From contig NZ_JHZF01000011.1 of NCBI RefSeq assembly GCF_000688295.1, forward strand, positions 838,288-902,287: a DNA stretch of 64,000 nt. The letters run 5' to 3'. Positions 19,599 through 29,387 of this stretch are shown piece after piece. The notes beneath the pieces were generated by a model. It was not told the DNA's origin and made no database searches. It was given only the letters and a program-made list of their open reading frames with translations. How positions within the stretch are numbered: the stretch's first letter is position 1; every line of letters starts with the position of its first letter. The DNA comes from Pseudooceanicola nanhaiensis DSM 18065. GTDB taxonomy: Bacteria; Pseudomonadota; Alphaproteobacteria; Rhodobacterales; Rhodobacteraceae. The position numbers were made by a program, and so were the translations under genes.

Positions 19599-20002
19599 CA
19601 GAAGGTCACCTCGCAGGTCATCAGGTCGATCTCGGCGCCGGCGGGGGTCTCGCCCCCGGTGCCCAGGGTCTGGCGGATCCAGAGGGCGGAGGTCTCGCCG
19701 GTCAGGGCGAGCTGCATCCGCACGTCCTCTTCGGGCGCCCATGCGAAGGGGCCCGTGCGCGAGGCGCCGGTGGCGGTGTGGCCCTCGCCGTCGTCGACCC
19801 AGAGGGTGTAGAGGCCCGTGCCGTCGTCGTCGATCGCCTCGGGCTCGACAACAAAGCGGGCGGGACCGTGGCCCGGGGCGCATTGGCCGGCCGCGTCACA
19901 GGCGGTGACGAAGGTGCAGTCCAGTTCCAGCCGGGCGCCCTCGGCGAGGACGGCACCGGGCAGGGCGGCCGCGAGGAGGAATGTGGTCAAACGCATGGTC
20001 AT
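19598..20002 (-). CDS. Small secreted protein of unknown function inside the liv operon
   Basis: A 134-residue protein with an N-terminal signal peptide (MRLTTFLLAAALPGAVLA) and a mature part of about 113 residues. The mature region has four cysteines (LDCTF, TACDAAGQC and TCEVTF), compatible with two disulfides in the periplasm, and looks all-beta. I do not recognise the family. Its ATG overlaps the livF stop by 4 nt and its stop overlaps the livH start by 1 nt, so it is an integral part of the transporter operon rather than a later insertion with its own signals. A role in the periplasmic step of transport is an inference from position only. Confidence 0.8.
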   Translation of the reverse strand: MTMRLTTFLLAAALPGAVLAEGARLELDCTFVTACDAAGQCAPGHGPARFVVEPEAIDDDGTGLYTLWVDDGEGHTATGASRTGPFAWAPEEDVRMQLALTGETSALWIRQTLGTGGETPAGAEIDLMTCEVTF

Positions 20003-20820
20003 CCCCCGAGGAAGCTCTGACGGACCTCGGGGTCGTTCAGCAGGTCGCGGCCGGTGCCGGTATGGGCGTTCCGGCCCTGGACCAGCACATAGCCCTTGTC
20101 GGCGATCTCGAGCGCCTGGCGCGCGTTCTGCTCGACCATCAGGATCGGCAGGCCGGTGCGGGCGACCTCGATGATCCGGTCGAAGAGCTCGTCCATCACG
20201 ATCGGCGAGACGCCGGCGGTCGGTTCGTCCAGCATCAGCACCTTGGGCCGGGTCATCATCGCGCGGCCGACGGCGACCTGCTGGCGCTGCCCGCCCGAAA
20301 GCTCTCCGGCGGGCTGGCGGCGCTTGTCCTTGAGGATCGGGAAGAGGTCGTAGACCTGCTCCATCGTGCCGCGGAAATCGTCGCGGCGGAGGAAGGCGCC
20401 CATCTCGAGGTTCTCCTCGACGGTCATCGAGGTGAAGATGTTCGAGGTCTGGGGCACGAAGCCCATGCCCTTGGCGACGCGGTCCTGCGGAGAGAGGTTC
20501 GTGATGTCCTCACCGTCCAGCCGCACGGCCCCGCCGTGCAGGTCGAGCATCCCGAAGATGGCCTTCATGGCGGTGGACTTGCCGGCACCATTGGGCCCGA
20601 CGATGACGGCGATCTCGCCGGGATCGACGGCCACGGTGCAGCCGTGCAGGATGTCGGGCCCCTTGCCGTAGCCGCCGGTCATCGCGTCGCCGATGAGGAA
20701 GGGGCCGGGGGCGCCCGGTTTCACCGCGCCCGAGTGTTTCGGCCGGGGCGCGCCACCCTCGTTGTCGCGGGTGATCGAGCGGTCGTTGTTGCCGTGGTCG
20801 TCCTGGTAGGCGTCGCTCAC
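19999..20820 (-). CDS. livF: Branched-chain amino-acid ABC transporter ATP-binding protein LivF
   Basis: One of two ATPases energising the LIV importer, 273 residues. The Walker A motif is GPNGAGKST, the signature is LSGGQRQQVAVGRAM and Walker B is VLMLDEPTAGVSP. The ATPase core begins near residue 41 (FLIGDAMTGGYG); the first 40 residues are hydrophilic, rich in Asp, Asn, Lys and Pro, and absent from standard LivF. The ATG overlaps the livG stop by 4 nt, which supports the long start, although an internal start could also be used. Confidence 0.94.
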   Translation of the reverse strand: MSDAYQDDHGNNDRSITRDNEGGAPRPKHSGAVKPGAPGPFLIGDAMTGGYGKGPDILHGCTVAVDPGEIAVIVGPNGAGKSTAMKAIFGMLDLHGGAVRLDGEDITNLSPQDRVAKGMGFVPQTSNIFTSMTVEENLEMGAFLRRDDFRGTMEQVYDLFPILKDKRRQPAGELSGGQRQQVAVGRAMMTRPKVLMLDEPTAGVSPIVMDELFDRIIEVARTGLPILMVEQNARQALEIADKGYVLVQGRNAHTGTGRDLLNDPEVRQSFLGG

Positions 20821-21602
20821 TGGGCCTGGACCTTCTGCTTGTTCTTGAGACCGGTGCCCAGATAGGCCTCGATCACGTGTTCGTTCGCCTTGATCTCGTC
20901 GAGCGTTCCCTCGGCCAGCACCTTGCCCTCGGCCATGCAGATGACGGGCTCGCAGAGGCGGGCAATGAAATCCATGTCGTGCTCGATCACGACGAAGGTG
21001 TAGTTGCGTTCCCGGTTGAGCCGGAGGATCGCGTCGCCGATGGTGTTCAGGAGCGTCCGGTTCACGCCGGCGCCGACCTCGTCGAGGAAGACGATGCGCG
21101 CGTCGACCATCATCGTGCGGCCAAGCTCGAGCAGCTTCTTCTGGCCGCCGGAGAGGTTGCCGGCCTTTTCATCCGCCAGATGAGAAATGGTCAGGAAGTC
21201 GAGGACTTCGTTGGCCTTTTCCGCCAGAGCGCGCTCTTCCTCCGCGATCCGGCCACGGCGGAACCAGGCGTTCCACAGCGTCTCTCCGGCCTGACCGCCG
21301 GGCACCATCATCAGGTTCTCGCGCACGGTCATGGAGGAGAATTCGTGCGCGATCTGAAAGGTGCGCAGCAAGCCCTTGTGAAACAACGTATGCGGCGGCA
21401 GGCCGGTGATGTCCTCCCCGTTCATCGTGACGCGGCCGGAGGTTGGTTGAAGAACCCCGGCGATCACGTTGAAAAGAGTGGTCTTCCCGGCCCCATTCGG
21501 GCCGATGAGGCCGGTGATCGACCCTTCGCGGATCGTCAGGCTGGCCCCGTCAACGGCATGAAATCCGCCGAAGTGCTTGTGCACGTCCTCGACTACGATC
21601 AT
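20817..21602 (-). CDS. livG: Branched-chain amino-acid ABC transporter ATP-binding protein LivG
   Basis: Second ATPase of the LIV importer, 261 residues. Motifs are Walker A GPNGAGKTT, the signature LSGGQKKLLELGR, Walker B IVFLDEVGAGVN and the switch histidine in VVIEHDMDFI. LivG normally reads DEP(A/M)AG after Walker B; here it is DEVGAG, a small departure. It overlaps livF by 4 nt and lies 87 nt after the substrate-binding protein gene. Confidence 0.95.
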   Translation of the reverse strand: MIVVEDVHKHFGGFHAVDGASLTIREGSITGLIGPNGAGKTTLFNVIAGVLQPTSGRVTMNGEDITGLPPHTLFHKGLLRTFQIAHEFSSMTVRENLMMVPGGQAGETLWNAWFRRGRIAEEERALAEKANEVLDFLTISHLADEKAGNLSGGQKKLLELGRTMMVDARIVFLDEVGAGVNRTLLNTIGDAILRLNRERNYTFVVIEHDMDFIARLCEPVICMAEGKVLAEGTLDEIKANEHVIEAYLGTGLKNKQKVQAQ

Positions 21603-21689
21603 GTCTGATGATGTCCCCGTGTTGCAGGCGGCGCGTTTCGTGCCCTGGCCCGCGTGAGGCGGCCCCCGGAGGGACCGCCCCGTTGCTGG

Positions 21690-22871
21690 TTAGCGGTACT
21701 TGACCGTGGTGAGCTTGCCGCCGTCGAAGACCACCTGGCGGTAGCTCCCCGCGGATTCACCGGGTCCGATCAGTTCCACGGCGGTGGCGCCGACGTAGTC
21801 GATGTCGGTGCCGTTCGCGATCAGCTCCAGCGCCTTGTCGAGCTCGCCGGGATAGATCTTCTCGCCCGGCTCGTTGGCGACTTCCATCACCTTTTCCTTG
21901 TAGGCGGCGGGGTCGGAGGACCCGGCAGCCTGCATGGCGAGCAGGATCAGCGCGGCGGCGTCATAGCTCTCGGGCGTGAAGGGCGAGGTCGCGTCGAACT
22001 TGTCGCCGACGAGCTCGCCGAACATCGAGGCGCCTTCGCTGTCGGTGCCCGGGTGCTGACCGGTGGAGCCGTCGATCTCTTCGCCGAAGTTCTCTTCCAG
22101 CTTCGTGCCGATCATGCCGTCCGGGAAGTGGAAGCTGTCGAAGGCGCCGGAATCGAGCGCCGCGCGCACGATGCCCGAGCCCCCCTGGTCCACGTAGCCC
22201 GCGACGACCAGGCGGTCGCCACCGGCGGAGGCGAGGGAAGCGACCTCGGCGGAGTAGTCCGCCTTGCCGTCCTCATGCGCGGCCGAGATGGTGATCGTGC
22301 CGCCGGCTTCCTCGTAGGCCTGCTGGAAGCTGTCGGCGAGGCCCTTGCCGTAATCGTTGTTGGTGTAGGTCAGCGCGACGGTCTCGATGCCTTCTTCCAT
22401 CAGCACGTCGGCCATGATCTGGCCCTGGCGCGCGTCGGAGGGCGCGGTGCGGAAGAAGAGACCGTTGTCCTCGGCCGTCGAGAGCGCGGGCGAGGTGGCC
22501 GAGGGCGAGATCATCACGATGCCGTTCGGCACCGCGGCGTTCGCCAGGATCGCGCCGGTCACGCCGGAGCAATCCGCGCCCATGATGCCCTTGATCCCGT
22601 CCGAGGTGATCAGGCGCTCGGCGGCGGCGGTGGCGGCGGCGCTGTCGACGCAGGTCGAATCCGCCTGGACGGCCGACACGGTGGAGCCGTCGAACAGCTT
22701 GCCGCTGTCGTTGACTTCCTGGATCGCGAGCTCGGCGCCCGCGGCCATCGACGGCGTCAGGCTTTCGATCGGGCCGGTGAAGCCGAGGATGATCCCCAGC
22801 TTGATGTCCTCGGCGGACGCGGCCCCGGCGAGAAGCGCCGTGGCGGTCGTTGCCAGAAGCAGTTTTTTCAT
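21690..22871 (-). CDS. LIV-type ABC transporter substrate-binding protein
   Basis: Periplasmic binding protein of the Peripla_BP_6 (LivJ/LivK-like) family, 393 residues. It has a clear signal peptide (MKKLLLATTATALLAGAASA, cut before EDIK). The mature protein opens with IKLGIILGFTGP and contains GIMGADCSGVTGAILANAA, SPSATSPALS and LTYTNNDYGKGLADSF, the typical ligand-pocket and hinge regions. A good ribosome site (GGGAGA) precedes the ATG at 22871. It is first in the liv operon; the ligand could be a branched-chain amino acid, another amino acid, an amide or urea. Confidence 0.93.
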   Translation of the reverse strand: MKKLLLATTATALLAGAASAEDIKLGIILGFTGPIESLTPSMAAGAELAIQEVNDSGKLFDGSTVSAVQADSTCVDSAAATAAAERLITSDGIKGIMGADCSGVTGAILANAAVPNGIVMISPSATSPALSTAEDNGLFFRTAPSDARQGQIMADVLMEEGIETVALTYTNNDYGKGLADSFQQAYEEAGGTITISAAHEDGKADYSAEVASLASAGGDRLVVAGYVDQGGSGIVRAALDSGAFDSFHFPDGMIGTKLEENFGEEIDGSTGQHPGTDSEGASMFGELVGDKFDATSPFTPESYDAAALILLAMQAAGSSDPAAYKEKVMEVANEPGEKIYPGELDKALELIANGTDIDYVGATAVELIGPGESAGSYRQVVFDGGKLTTVKYR

Positions 22872-23096
22872 GGCTTGTCTCCCTGTTTGGATCTGGGTCC
22901 GAGCCGAGCCTAAATGCGCCTATTGCAAAAGAAAAGCGGATTGAAAGTCCGGACGTAACGGAAACGCTATCGCGCTTACACGTCCGGGCCGGCCGGGCCG
23001 TGCTGCATCGCAATGCAAACCGGCAGGATATCGAGGATTCCGCCCATGCCCGACCCGTTCACCCGGGCGCGCCCTGCCGGATGATCCCGGAACAGC

Positions 23097-24119
23097 TCAG
23101 ATCGACAGGCGAGAGCCGTGGCTGCCGCGTTCGCGGTAGGGCGTCGTGTTGTAATGCGCCCGGTAGCATTTCGAGAAATGAGAGGGGCTGGCGAAGCCGC
23201 AGGCGAGCGCGACGTTGATCACGCTCATGTCTGTCTGCATCAGCAGGTTCCGCGCCTTCTGGAGCCGCAGTTCCATGTAATACCGCTTGGGCGAGCGGCT
23301 GAGATAGCGACGGAAGAGCCGCTCCAGCTGCCGGGTCGACATGCCGACGTCCTTCGCCAGCACCGCGGGGCTGATCGGCTCCTCGATGTTGCTCTCCATC
23401 ATCTGGATGACCTGGGAGAGCTTCGGGTGCCGCACGCCGATCCGGGTCGGCACGGACAGGCGCTGCGTGTCCTGGTCGGTCCGGATCGAGGAATAGATCA
23501 GCTGGTCGGCCACCGCGTTGGCAAGATCCTCGCCCTGCTGGTCGGCGATCACCTTCAGCATCAGGTCGATGGAGGAGGTCCCCCCGGCCGTCGTCATCCG
23601 GTTGCCGTCGACCACGAAGACGGATTTCGTCAGCGTCACCTCCTCGAATTCCTCCGAGAAGCTGTCCTGGTTCTCCCAGTGGATGGTCGCCCGCTTGCCG
23701 TCGAGCAGCCCGGCCTTGGCCAGCGCGTAGGAGGCGGTGCAGAGCCCGCCGACGCTGAGGCCGCGGCGGGCCTCGCGGCGCAGCCAGTTGAGAAGCCGGC
23801 GCGAGGTTTCGTCCTGGACCGCGATCCCGGCACAGAGGATGACGGTGTCCTCGCGCGTCAGTTCCTCGAGCCCGCAATCGACGGCGAAGGAGGTTCCGGC
23901 CGAACAGCTGACCATCTCGCCCGTCTCGCTGGCGAGTTTCCAGCTGTAGAGCTCGCGTCCCGACATCCGGTTCGCGATCCGCAGGCATTCCATGGCCGAG
24001 GCGAAACTGAGAAGCGAGAAGTTGTTCAGCAGGACAAAGATGAACCTGCGCGTCTTCGCGGCGGGGGCGATGACGGGTGTCTTCGGGATGCGGTTCTCGC
24101 TCAGGCCCATGCCTACCAT
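23097..24119 (-). CDS. GlxA-family transcriptional regulator (DJ-1/PfpI domain plus AraC domain)
   Basis: Regulator of 340 residues. Residues ~24-190 form a DJ-1/PfpI-like (amidase-1-like) sensor with the nucleophile-elbow region [20 protein letters not shown]. The last ~100 residues hold the AraC DNA-binding domain, with [20 protein letters not shown] as first helix-turn-helix and [20 protein letters not shown]-like sequence (read [20 protein letters not shown]) as second. This architecture is shared with GbdR/CdhR-type regulators of quaternary-amine use, but the ligand cannot be inferred. It sits directly upstream of the liv operon in the same orientation and is divergent from the DAHP synthase gene. 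Confidence 0.9.
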   Translation of the reverse strand: MVGMGLSENRIPKTPVIAPAAKTRRFIFVLLNNFSLLSFASAMECLRIANRMSGRELYSWKLASETGEMVSCSAGTSFAVDCGLEELTREDTVILCAGIAVQDETSRRLLNWLRREARRGLSVGGLCTASYALAKAGLLDGKRATIHWENQDSFSEEFEEVTLTKSVFVVDGNRMTTAGGTSSIDLMLKVIADQQGEDLANAVADQLIYSSIRTDQDTQRLSVPTRIGVRHPKLSQVIQMMESNIEEPISPAVLAKDVGMSTRQLERLFRRYLSRSPKRYYMELRLQKARNLLMQTDMSVINVALACGFASPSHFSKCYRAHYNTTPYRERGSHGSRLSI

Positions 24120-24202
24120 CCTTCCGGGGTCGGTTGAATCAAATGGGCAGAGACGGAATGCGAGGTCAAGAGGGCGGCGATAAATCGGTGGCCCCCGCGC
24201 CC

Positions 24203-24220
24203 TGCCTTGGCTATAAGGCA
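24203..24220. promoter_or_regulatory. Dyad in the divergent glxA-type/aroF promoter region
   Basis: An inverted repeat TGCCTT-N6-AAGGCA (24203-24208 and 24215-24220) lies 33 bases before the DAHP synthase start, in the 134-nt divergent interval. The central bases contain a TATAAG that could be a -10. A regulator site here is only a possibility. Confidence 0.25.
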
Positions 24221-24253
24221 GCCCTCAACCTTTACCCCAGCGGAGACGAGACA

Positions 24254-25630
24254 ATGGGCGATTGGCAAAAGACCGGGTGGCGCAGCAAGCCGCGGGTTCA
24301 GATGCCCGACTATACCGACGCCGCGGCGCTGTCCGCGGTCGAGGCGAAGCTCTCGAAATATCCGCCGCTCGTGTTCGCGGGCGAGGCGCGGCGGCTGAAG
24401 GCCGCCCTGGCGGCCGCCTCGCGCGGCGAAGCGTTCCTGCTTCAGGGCGGCGATTGTGCCGAGGCCTTCGACCAGTTCAGCGCGGACAGCATCCGGGACA
24501 CCTTCAAGGTGATGCTCCAGATGGCGATGGTGCTGACCTTCGGCGCCAAGGTGCCGGTGATCAAGATGGGTCGGATGGCGGGCCAGTTCGCCAAGCCGCG
24601 CTCGGCCCCGACCGAGACGATCGAGGGGGTGGAACTGCCCTCCTACCGGGGCGACATCATCAACGACATCGCCTTCGACGAGGCCTCGCGCCTGCCGGAT
24701 CCGGCGCGGATGCTGCAGGCCTACACCCAGGCGGCGGCGACGCTGAACCTGCTCCGGGCCTTTTCCACGGGGGGCTATGCGGACGTGAACGAGGTCCATC
24801 GCTGGACCCTCGGCTTCACCGAGAGCGACGAGGCCGAGCGTTTCCGGGACATGGCGAACCGGATCAGCGACACGCTCGACTTCATCCGCGCCGCCGGCGT
24901 CACGGCCGAGCGCCAGCATGCGCTGCGGCAGGTGGATTTCTACACCAGCCACGAGGCGCTGCTGCTGGAATACGAAGAGGCGCTGACCCGGGTCGATTCG
25001 ACCAGCGGCCAGTGGCTCGCGGGCTCGGGCCACTTCCTCTGGATCGGCGACCGGACCCGGCAGCCCGACGGGGCGCATGTGGAGTTCCTGCGCGGCGTGC
25101 AGAACCCGATCGGGATGAAATGCGGTCCCTCGCTCGAGGTCGACGACCTCAAGCGGCTGATGGCGACGCTCAACCCGAAGAACGAGGAGGGGCGGCTGAC
25201 GCTCATCGCACGCTTCGGGGCGGGCAAGGTGGATGCGCATCTGCCGAAACTCGTGCGGGCCGTGGAACAGGAAGGCGCCAAGGTGACCTGGGTCTGCGAC
25301 CCGATGCACGGCAACACGATCAAGTCCAACACCGGCTACAAGACCCGGCCGTTCGATCTGGTCCTGCGCGAGGTGCAGGAGTTCTTCGGCGTTCACCGGG
25401 CCGAGGGCACGATCCCCGGCGGCGTGCATTTCGAGATGACCGGCCTCGACGTGACCGAATGTGTCGGCGGCGTGAAGGCGGTGACCTACGAGGACCTCTC
25501 GGACCGCTACCACACGGCCTGCGATCCGCGGCTGAACGCCTCGCAATCGCTGGAGCTCGCCTTCCTCGTGGCCGAGGAACTGACCGCGCGCCGCAACCAC
25601 GACAACGACCGCGCGGCGGCCTCGGCCTGA
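24254..25630 (+). CDS. Class II 3-deoxy-7-phosphoheptulonate (DAHP) synthase
   Basis: Condenses phosphoenolpyruvate and erythrose-4-phosphate at the entry of the shikimate pathway. The protein has 458 residues, the size of plant-type (class II) enzymes rather than the ~350 of class I AroG/F/H. Signatures include [26 protein letters not shown], the [13 protein letters not shown] segment, [13 protein letters not shown] and the metal-site region [11 protein letters not shown]. The ATG at 24254 is preferred over a far-upstream in-frame start at 24077 because GGAGACGAGACA precedes it and the family begins with a W-rich segment here ([12 protein letters not shown]). Confidence 0.96.
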   Translation: MGDWQKTGWRSKPRVQMPDYTDAAALSAVEAKLSKYPPLVFAGEARRLKAALAAASRGEAFLLQGGDCAEAFDQFSADSIRDTFKVMLQMAMVLTFGAKVPVIKMGRMAGQFAKPRSAPTETIEGVELPSYRGDIINDIAFDEASRLPDPARMLQAYTQAAATLNLLRAFSTGGYADVNEVHRWTLGFTESDEAERFRDMANRISDTLDFIRAAGVTAERQHALRQVDFYTSHEALLLEYEEALTRVDSTSGQWLAGSGHFLWIGDRTRQPDGAHVEFLRGVQNPIGMKCGPSLEVDDLKRLMATLNPKNEEGRLTLIARFGAGKVDAHLPKLVRAVEQEGAKVTWVCDPMHGNTIKSNTGYKTRPFDLVLREVQEFFGVHRAEGTIPGGVHFEMTGLDVTECVGGVKAVTYEDLSDRYHTACDPRLNASQSLELAFLVAEELTARRNHDNDRAAASA

Positions 25631-25655
25631 GCCGCTTCCGCGTCGCGGATTTCAA

Positions 25656-25685
25656 CCCCCCGCCGGTCCCGCCGGCGGGGGTTTT
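25656..25685 (+). terminator. Rho-independent terminator after the DAHP synthase gene
   Basis: A 10-bp GC stem CCCCCGCCGG (25656-25665) pairs with CCGGCGGGGG (25672-25681) across a six-base loop and is followed by TTTT. Confidence 0.85.
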
Positions 25686-25844
25686 GCATGCACATTCGCT
25701 TGATCCGCAGCTCTTTGCCGACGCTCCGGCGACCTCCTGCTGATCGGCCGGTCGGGCCCTCAAACCGACAGGAACGGACCGCGGGGCGGCGTGTTCTCCA
25801 TTCACCGGCGCCGGTAAGGGCGCCAGCAACGAGAGGAGAAAACC

Positions 25845-26408
25845 ATGCAACGCAAGACCCAGACCGCACTCGCAGCCCTCATGGCACTCGGGATCGCAGG
25901 CGGCGCCGCAGCGCAATCCGCCAACGCCAATGCCAATGCGAGCGGCGCATCGGGCAACACCGGCTCCGTGGCCGCGGATGTCGGCATCGGCGCCGACGCG
26001 AGCGTCGCGAAGAGCGACAACGCCAGCCCCAAGGCCGGGTCCAAGGAAATGGGCTCCGACATGTCGGCGGCGTCCGCCAACAGCGGCGTGAAGACCTACG
26101 GCCAGCTGGTGTCGAGCATGAAGACCATGAACACCGCCAGCGCGGACCTGTCCGGCTTCGACACCGACAGCGACGTGACCTTCACGACCCTGTCCTCGCT
26201 GCAGGGTGAAGGGGCCGAGAACGCCCAGGCACTGGACAACGCGATCAGCGAGAACCAGGCGCAGATCGACGAGATGCGCTCCAGCATCACGGCCAACGCC
26301 GACCTGATGGCCGCGCTCGAGGCGGAAGGCTACGAGGCCGAGGACGTCGTTGCCGTCGAGACCGACGGGGACACGGGCTTCACCTTCTACGTCGACGACA
26401 CGATGTAA
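25845..26408 (+). CDS. Secreted protein of unknown function, Ala/Asn/Ser-rich N-terminus
   Basis: A 187-residue protein with a signal peptide ending near GGAAAQS. The next ~50 residues are low-complexity, rich in Ala, Asn, Ser, Gly and Asp (SANANANASGASGN and similar). A more ordered C-terminal half follows, with a predicted helical stretch (ENAQALDNAISENQAQIDEM) and an acidic end (VAVETDGDTGFTFYVDDTM). A GAGAGGAG ribosome site precedes the ATG. It stands alone, bounded by its own terminator downstream and by the DAHP synthase terminator upstream, so it is a single-gene unit. I do not recognise the family; a periplasmic or surface location is likely. Confidence 0.8.
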   Translation: MQRKTQTALAALMALGIAGGAAAQSANANANASGASGNTGSVAADVGIGADASVAKSDNASPKAGSKEMGSDMSAASANSGVKTYGQLVSSMKTMNTASADLSGFDTDSDVTFTTLSSLQGEGAENAQALDNAISENQAQIDEMRSSITANADLMAALEAEGYEAEDVVAVETDGDTGFTFYVDDTM

Positions 26409-26422
26409 GGCACGCGATTTCG

Positions 26423-26446
26423 CGGACCGTTCTCCCCGACGGTCCG
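26423..26446 (+). other. Stem-loop in the 3' untranslated region
   Basis: CGGACCGT (26423-26430) pairs with ACGGTCCG (26439-26446) over an eight-base loop. It precedes the true terminator and has no T-run of its own, so it may protect the transcript end. Confidence 0.45.
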
Positions 26447-26460
26447 TGAAGACGGGAAGG

Positions 26461-26485
26461 CCCCGCCGGGTTCCGGCGGGGTTTT
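26461..26485 (+). terminator. Rho-independent terminator after the 187-residue secreted protein gene
   Basis: A perfect 9-bp stem CCCCGCCGG (26461-26469) and CCGGCGGGG (26473-26481) with a GTT loop is followed by TTTT. It is also the boundary to the convergent PAS-protein gene, whose stop is at 26487. Confidence 0.9.
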
Positions 26486-26486
26486 C

Positions 26487-27152
26487 TCATTCCGCGTCGT
26501 CGTCCTGCACGAGGCGGAGATAGGCGCGTTCGCCGGGCCGGGGCGCAGCGGAGAATTGCGGCGCCGGCTCGGCAAAGCCGGTCAGGGGCGCGGCGGGAAC
26601 CTTCGGCGCGGCCACCGTGTCGTCGAGCAGTTTCGAGATGCGTTGGCCCATGACGTCGAAGCGGCGCGGCGTGCGGCCGATCTCCCCCTGGGTGGAGAGG
26701 ACGCCGAGCGCGCGGGTGATGTCGCCGAGGTCGCTCTTGAGCGGCAGCAGCAGCATCTTCGCCTCCACGGCGGGCTTGCCCATTCCGCGCTCGGCCTCGA
26801 GTTTCAGCTCGGCAACCGCGGGCGTATCGAAGACCTGTTCCAGCACCTCGCCGCAGCTCGCGCGACCGTCCGGCGTGAAGAAGGCCGACAGCGGCATCCC
26901 ACGCACCTCCATTCCCATCAGTTCGCTCAGGTGCGAGCCTGCGATCCGCATCCGCGCGAGGCCCGGCGCGATCCGTTCGAGGATGAAGGCGAATTCCAGT
27001 GCGCGCTCGATGCCGCGCGGATCGACCTCGGACCGGCGCGGCACGAGGCGCCCGGCGCGGAGCGCCTGCCAGTAGCCCTCGACCTCGCGGATGGCGGGAT
27101 GGCGGTTGTCCTGCAGAAAGGCAGACATGTCGATGATGTTTCGCTTATCCAT
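26487..27152 (-). CDS. PAS domain protein (PAS_5 / DUF1457-like family)
   Basis: A 221-residue protein starting at ATG 27152 (MDKRNIIDMSAFLQ). Residues ~20-160 match the alphaproteobacterial PAS_5 family: HPAIREVEGYWQALRAGRLV, then SEVDPRGIERALEFAFILER and RIAGSHLSELMGMEVRGMPL. Proteins of this type are small cytosolic sensors lacking an output domain; some are linked to motility or cell-cycle control in related bacteria. The C-terminal 45 residues are Pro/Ala-rich. An earlier in-frame start at 27245 would add an Arg-rich leader and was not used. It is divergent from yicC. Confidence 0.85.
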   Translation of the reverse strand: MDKRNIIDMSAFLQDNRHPAIREVEGYWQALRAGRLVPRRSEVDPRGIERALEFAFILERIAPGLARMRIAGSHLSELMGMEVRGMPLSAFFTPDGRASCGEVLEQVFDTPAVAELKLEAERGMGKPAVEAKMLLLPLKSDLGDITRALGVLSTQGEIGRTPRRFDVMGQRISKLLDDTVAAPKVPAAPLTGFAEPAPQFSAAPRPGERAYLRLVQDDDAE

Positions 27153-27237
27153 TGGTGCCGTCCGGTCCGGAATGTCTGACCTCCCGCGACAGATGTCGCG
27201 CCGGGCCCTGGCGTGCCCCGGATCGACACGGCTGACG

Positions 27238-27323
27238 TTAACCATGTGTTGCGAGAGATTACGGAATCATTAATAGCGCGTCAGCCCGCCGGATTTCGCT
27301 AAAATTCTCTCGAAATGGTTAAC
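27238..27323. promoter_or_regulatory. Paired GTTAACCAT / ATGGTTAAC sites in a divergent promoter region
   Basis: The 9-bp sequence GTTAACCAT (27238-27246) recurs as its exact reverse complement ATGGTTAAC (27315-27323), 68 bases away, between the PAS gene and yicC. GTTAAC resembles half of the CtrA recognition sequence known in alphaproteobacteria (TTAA-N7-TTAA), but neither site carries a second half at the right spacing, so the assignment is open. Confidence 0.35.
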
Positions 27324-27395
27324 CGCCCCCTGACGCTCGCTTGCCCCCGAGAGAGCGGCGGCCTAACAGGGCGCAACTTGGCAAGGAGACCAAAG

Positions 27396-28286
<891 letters not shown>

Positions 28287-28307
28287 CGCGCGCGGTGGCT
28301 GGCCGGG

Positions 28308-28372
28308 CAGGGGGGCCAGCCCCCCGCCGGCCTGCGGCCGACTCCCCCCGGGATATTTCCGGCAAGAGGAAG
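28308..28372 (+). repeat. Intergenic hairpin repeat, copy B
   Basis: Just after yicC. A GGGGGG (28310-28315) and CCCCCC (28320-28325) stem is followed by a second GC stem around CCGGCCTGCGGCCG and then the conserved tail CCCCGGGATATTTCCGGCAA. Same layout as copies at 17.2, 41.0 and 61.4 kb. Confidence 0.65.
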
Positions 28373-28532
28373 CGGGCGGTTTTGCGCTTGCGGCGGCGGG
28401 AGGGAGCGTGTATTGCGCGCGCACTCAACTTCGCTGGCGGGGTTGGGCGTGCCGGGGAGACATCCCGGACCGTCCGCCGGTTGACCACATGGTCGTCCCC
28501 CGCCGAGGCATGAAACCGGAAAGGACATATGC

Positions 28533-29303
28533 ATGGCTCTGCCTGAGTTCTCCATGCGTCAGCTGCTGGAAGCTGGCGTTCACTTCGGCCACCAGACGCA
28601 GCGCTGGAACCCCCGCATGGGCGAGTTCATCTACGGCGCGCGCAACGGCATCCACATTCTCGACCTGACGCAGACCGTCCCGATGCTGGACGCCGCGCTC
28701 AACGTCGTGCGCGAGACCGTGGCCAAGAACGGCCGCGTGCTTTTCGTGGGCACCAAGCGCCAGGCCTCGCAGCCCGTCGCCGACGCCGCCGAGAAATGCG
28801 CGCAATACTACATGAACCACCGCTGGCTCGGCGGCACGCTGACCAACTGGAAGACCGTCTCCCAGTCGATCAACCGCCTGAAGGCCATCGACGAGCAGCT
28901 CGACGGCGGGGCCGAAGGCCTCACCAAGAAAGAGCGCCTCGGCATGGAGCGCGAGCAGACCAAGCTGCAGGCCTCGCTCGGCGGGATCCGCGAGATGGGC
29001 GGCCTGCCCGACCTGCTCTTCGTCATCGACGTCAAGAAGGAGGCGCTGGCCATCCTCGAGGCGCGCAAGCTGGGCATCCCGGTCGTCGCGGTCGTGGACA
29101 CCAACTGCTCGCCCGAGGGCGTGGACTACATCATCCCGGGCAACGACGACGCGGCCCGCGCGATCTCGCTCTATTGCGACCTGGTGAGCCGTGCCGCGCT
29201 TGACGGCATGTCGGCCCAGATGGGCGCTGCCGGCGTGGACGTCGGCGCGCTCGAGGAAGCGCCCTCCGAGGACGCCGTCGAAGAGACCGCCGCGGACGCG
29301 TAA
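28533..29303 (+). CDS. rpsB: 30S ribosomal protein S2
   Basis: Structural protein of the small subunit, needed for S1 binding. The protein has 256 residues. Conserved segments are [20 protein letters not shown], the FVGTKRQA motif, [12 protein letters not shown] and [25 protein letters not shown]. The C-terminal ~25 residues are acidic ([16 protein letters not shown]), as in other alphaproteobacteria. AAGGA lies 8 bases before the ATG. It forms the standard operon with tsf, 84 nt downstream. Confidence 0.98.
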   Translation: MALPEFSMRQLLEAGVHFGHQTQRWNPRMGEFIYGARNGIHILDLTQTVPMLDAALNVVRETVAKNGRVLFVGTKRQASQPVADAAEKCAQYYMNHRWLGGTLTNWKTVSQSINRLKAIDEQLDGGAEGLTKKERLGMEREQTKLQASLGGIREMGGLPDLLFVIDVKKEALAILEARKLGIPVVAVVDTNCSPEGVDYIIPGNDDAARAISLYCDLVSRAALDGMSAQMGAAGVDVGALEEAPSEDAVEETAADA

Positions 29304-29387
29304 GCGTCACGCCGTCATGATACCGTTACCGGCTGCGGGCAGACCCGCGGCCGGAACGATCCGTTCCAGAACCAAGGAGAGCCCAAA

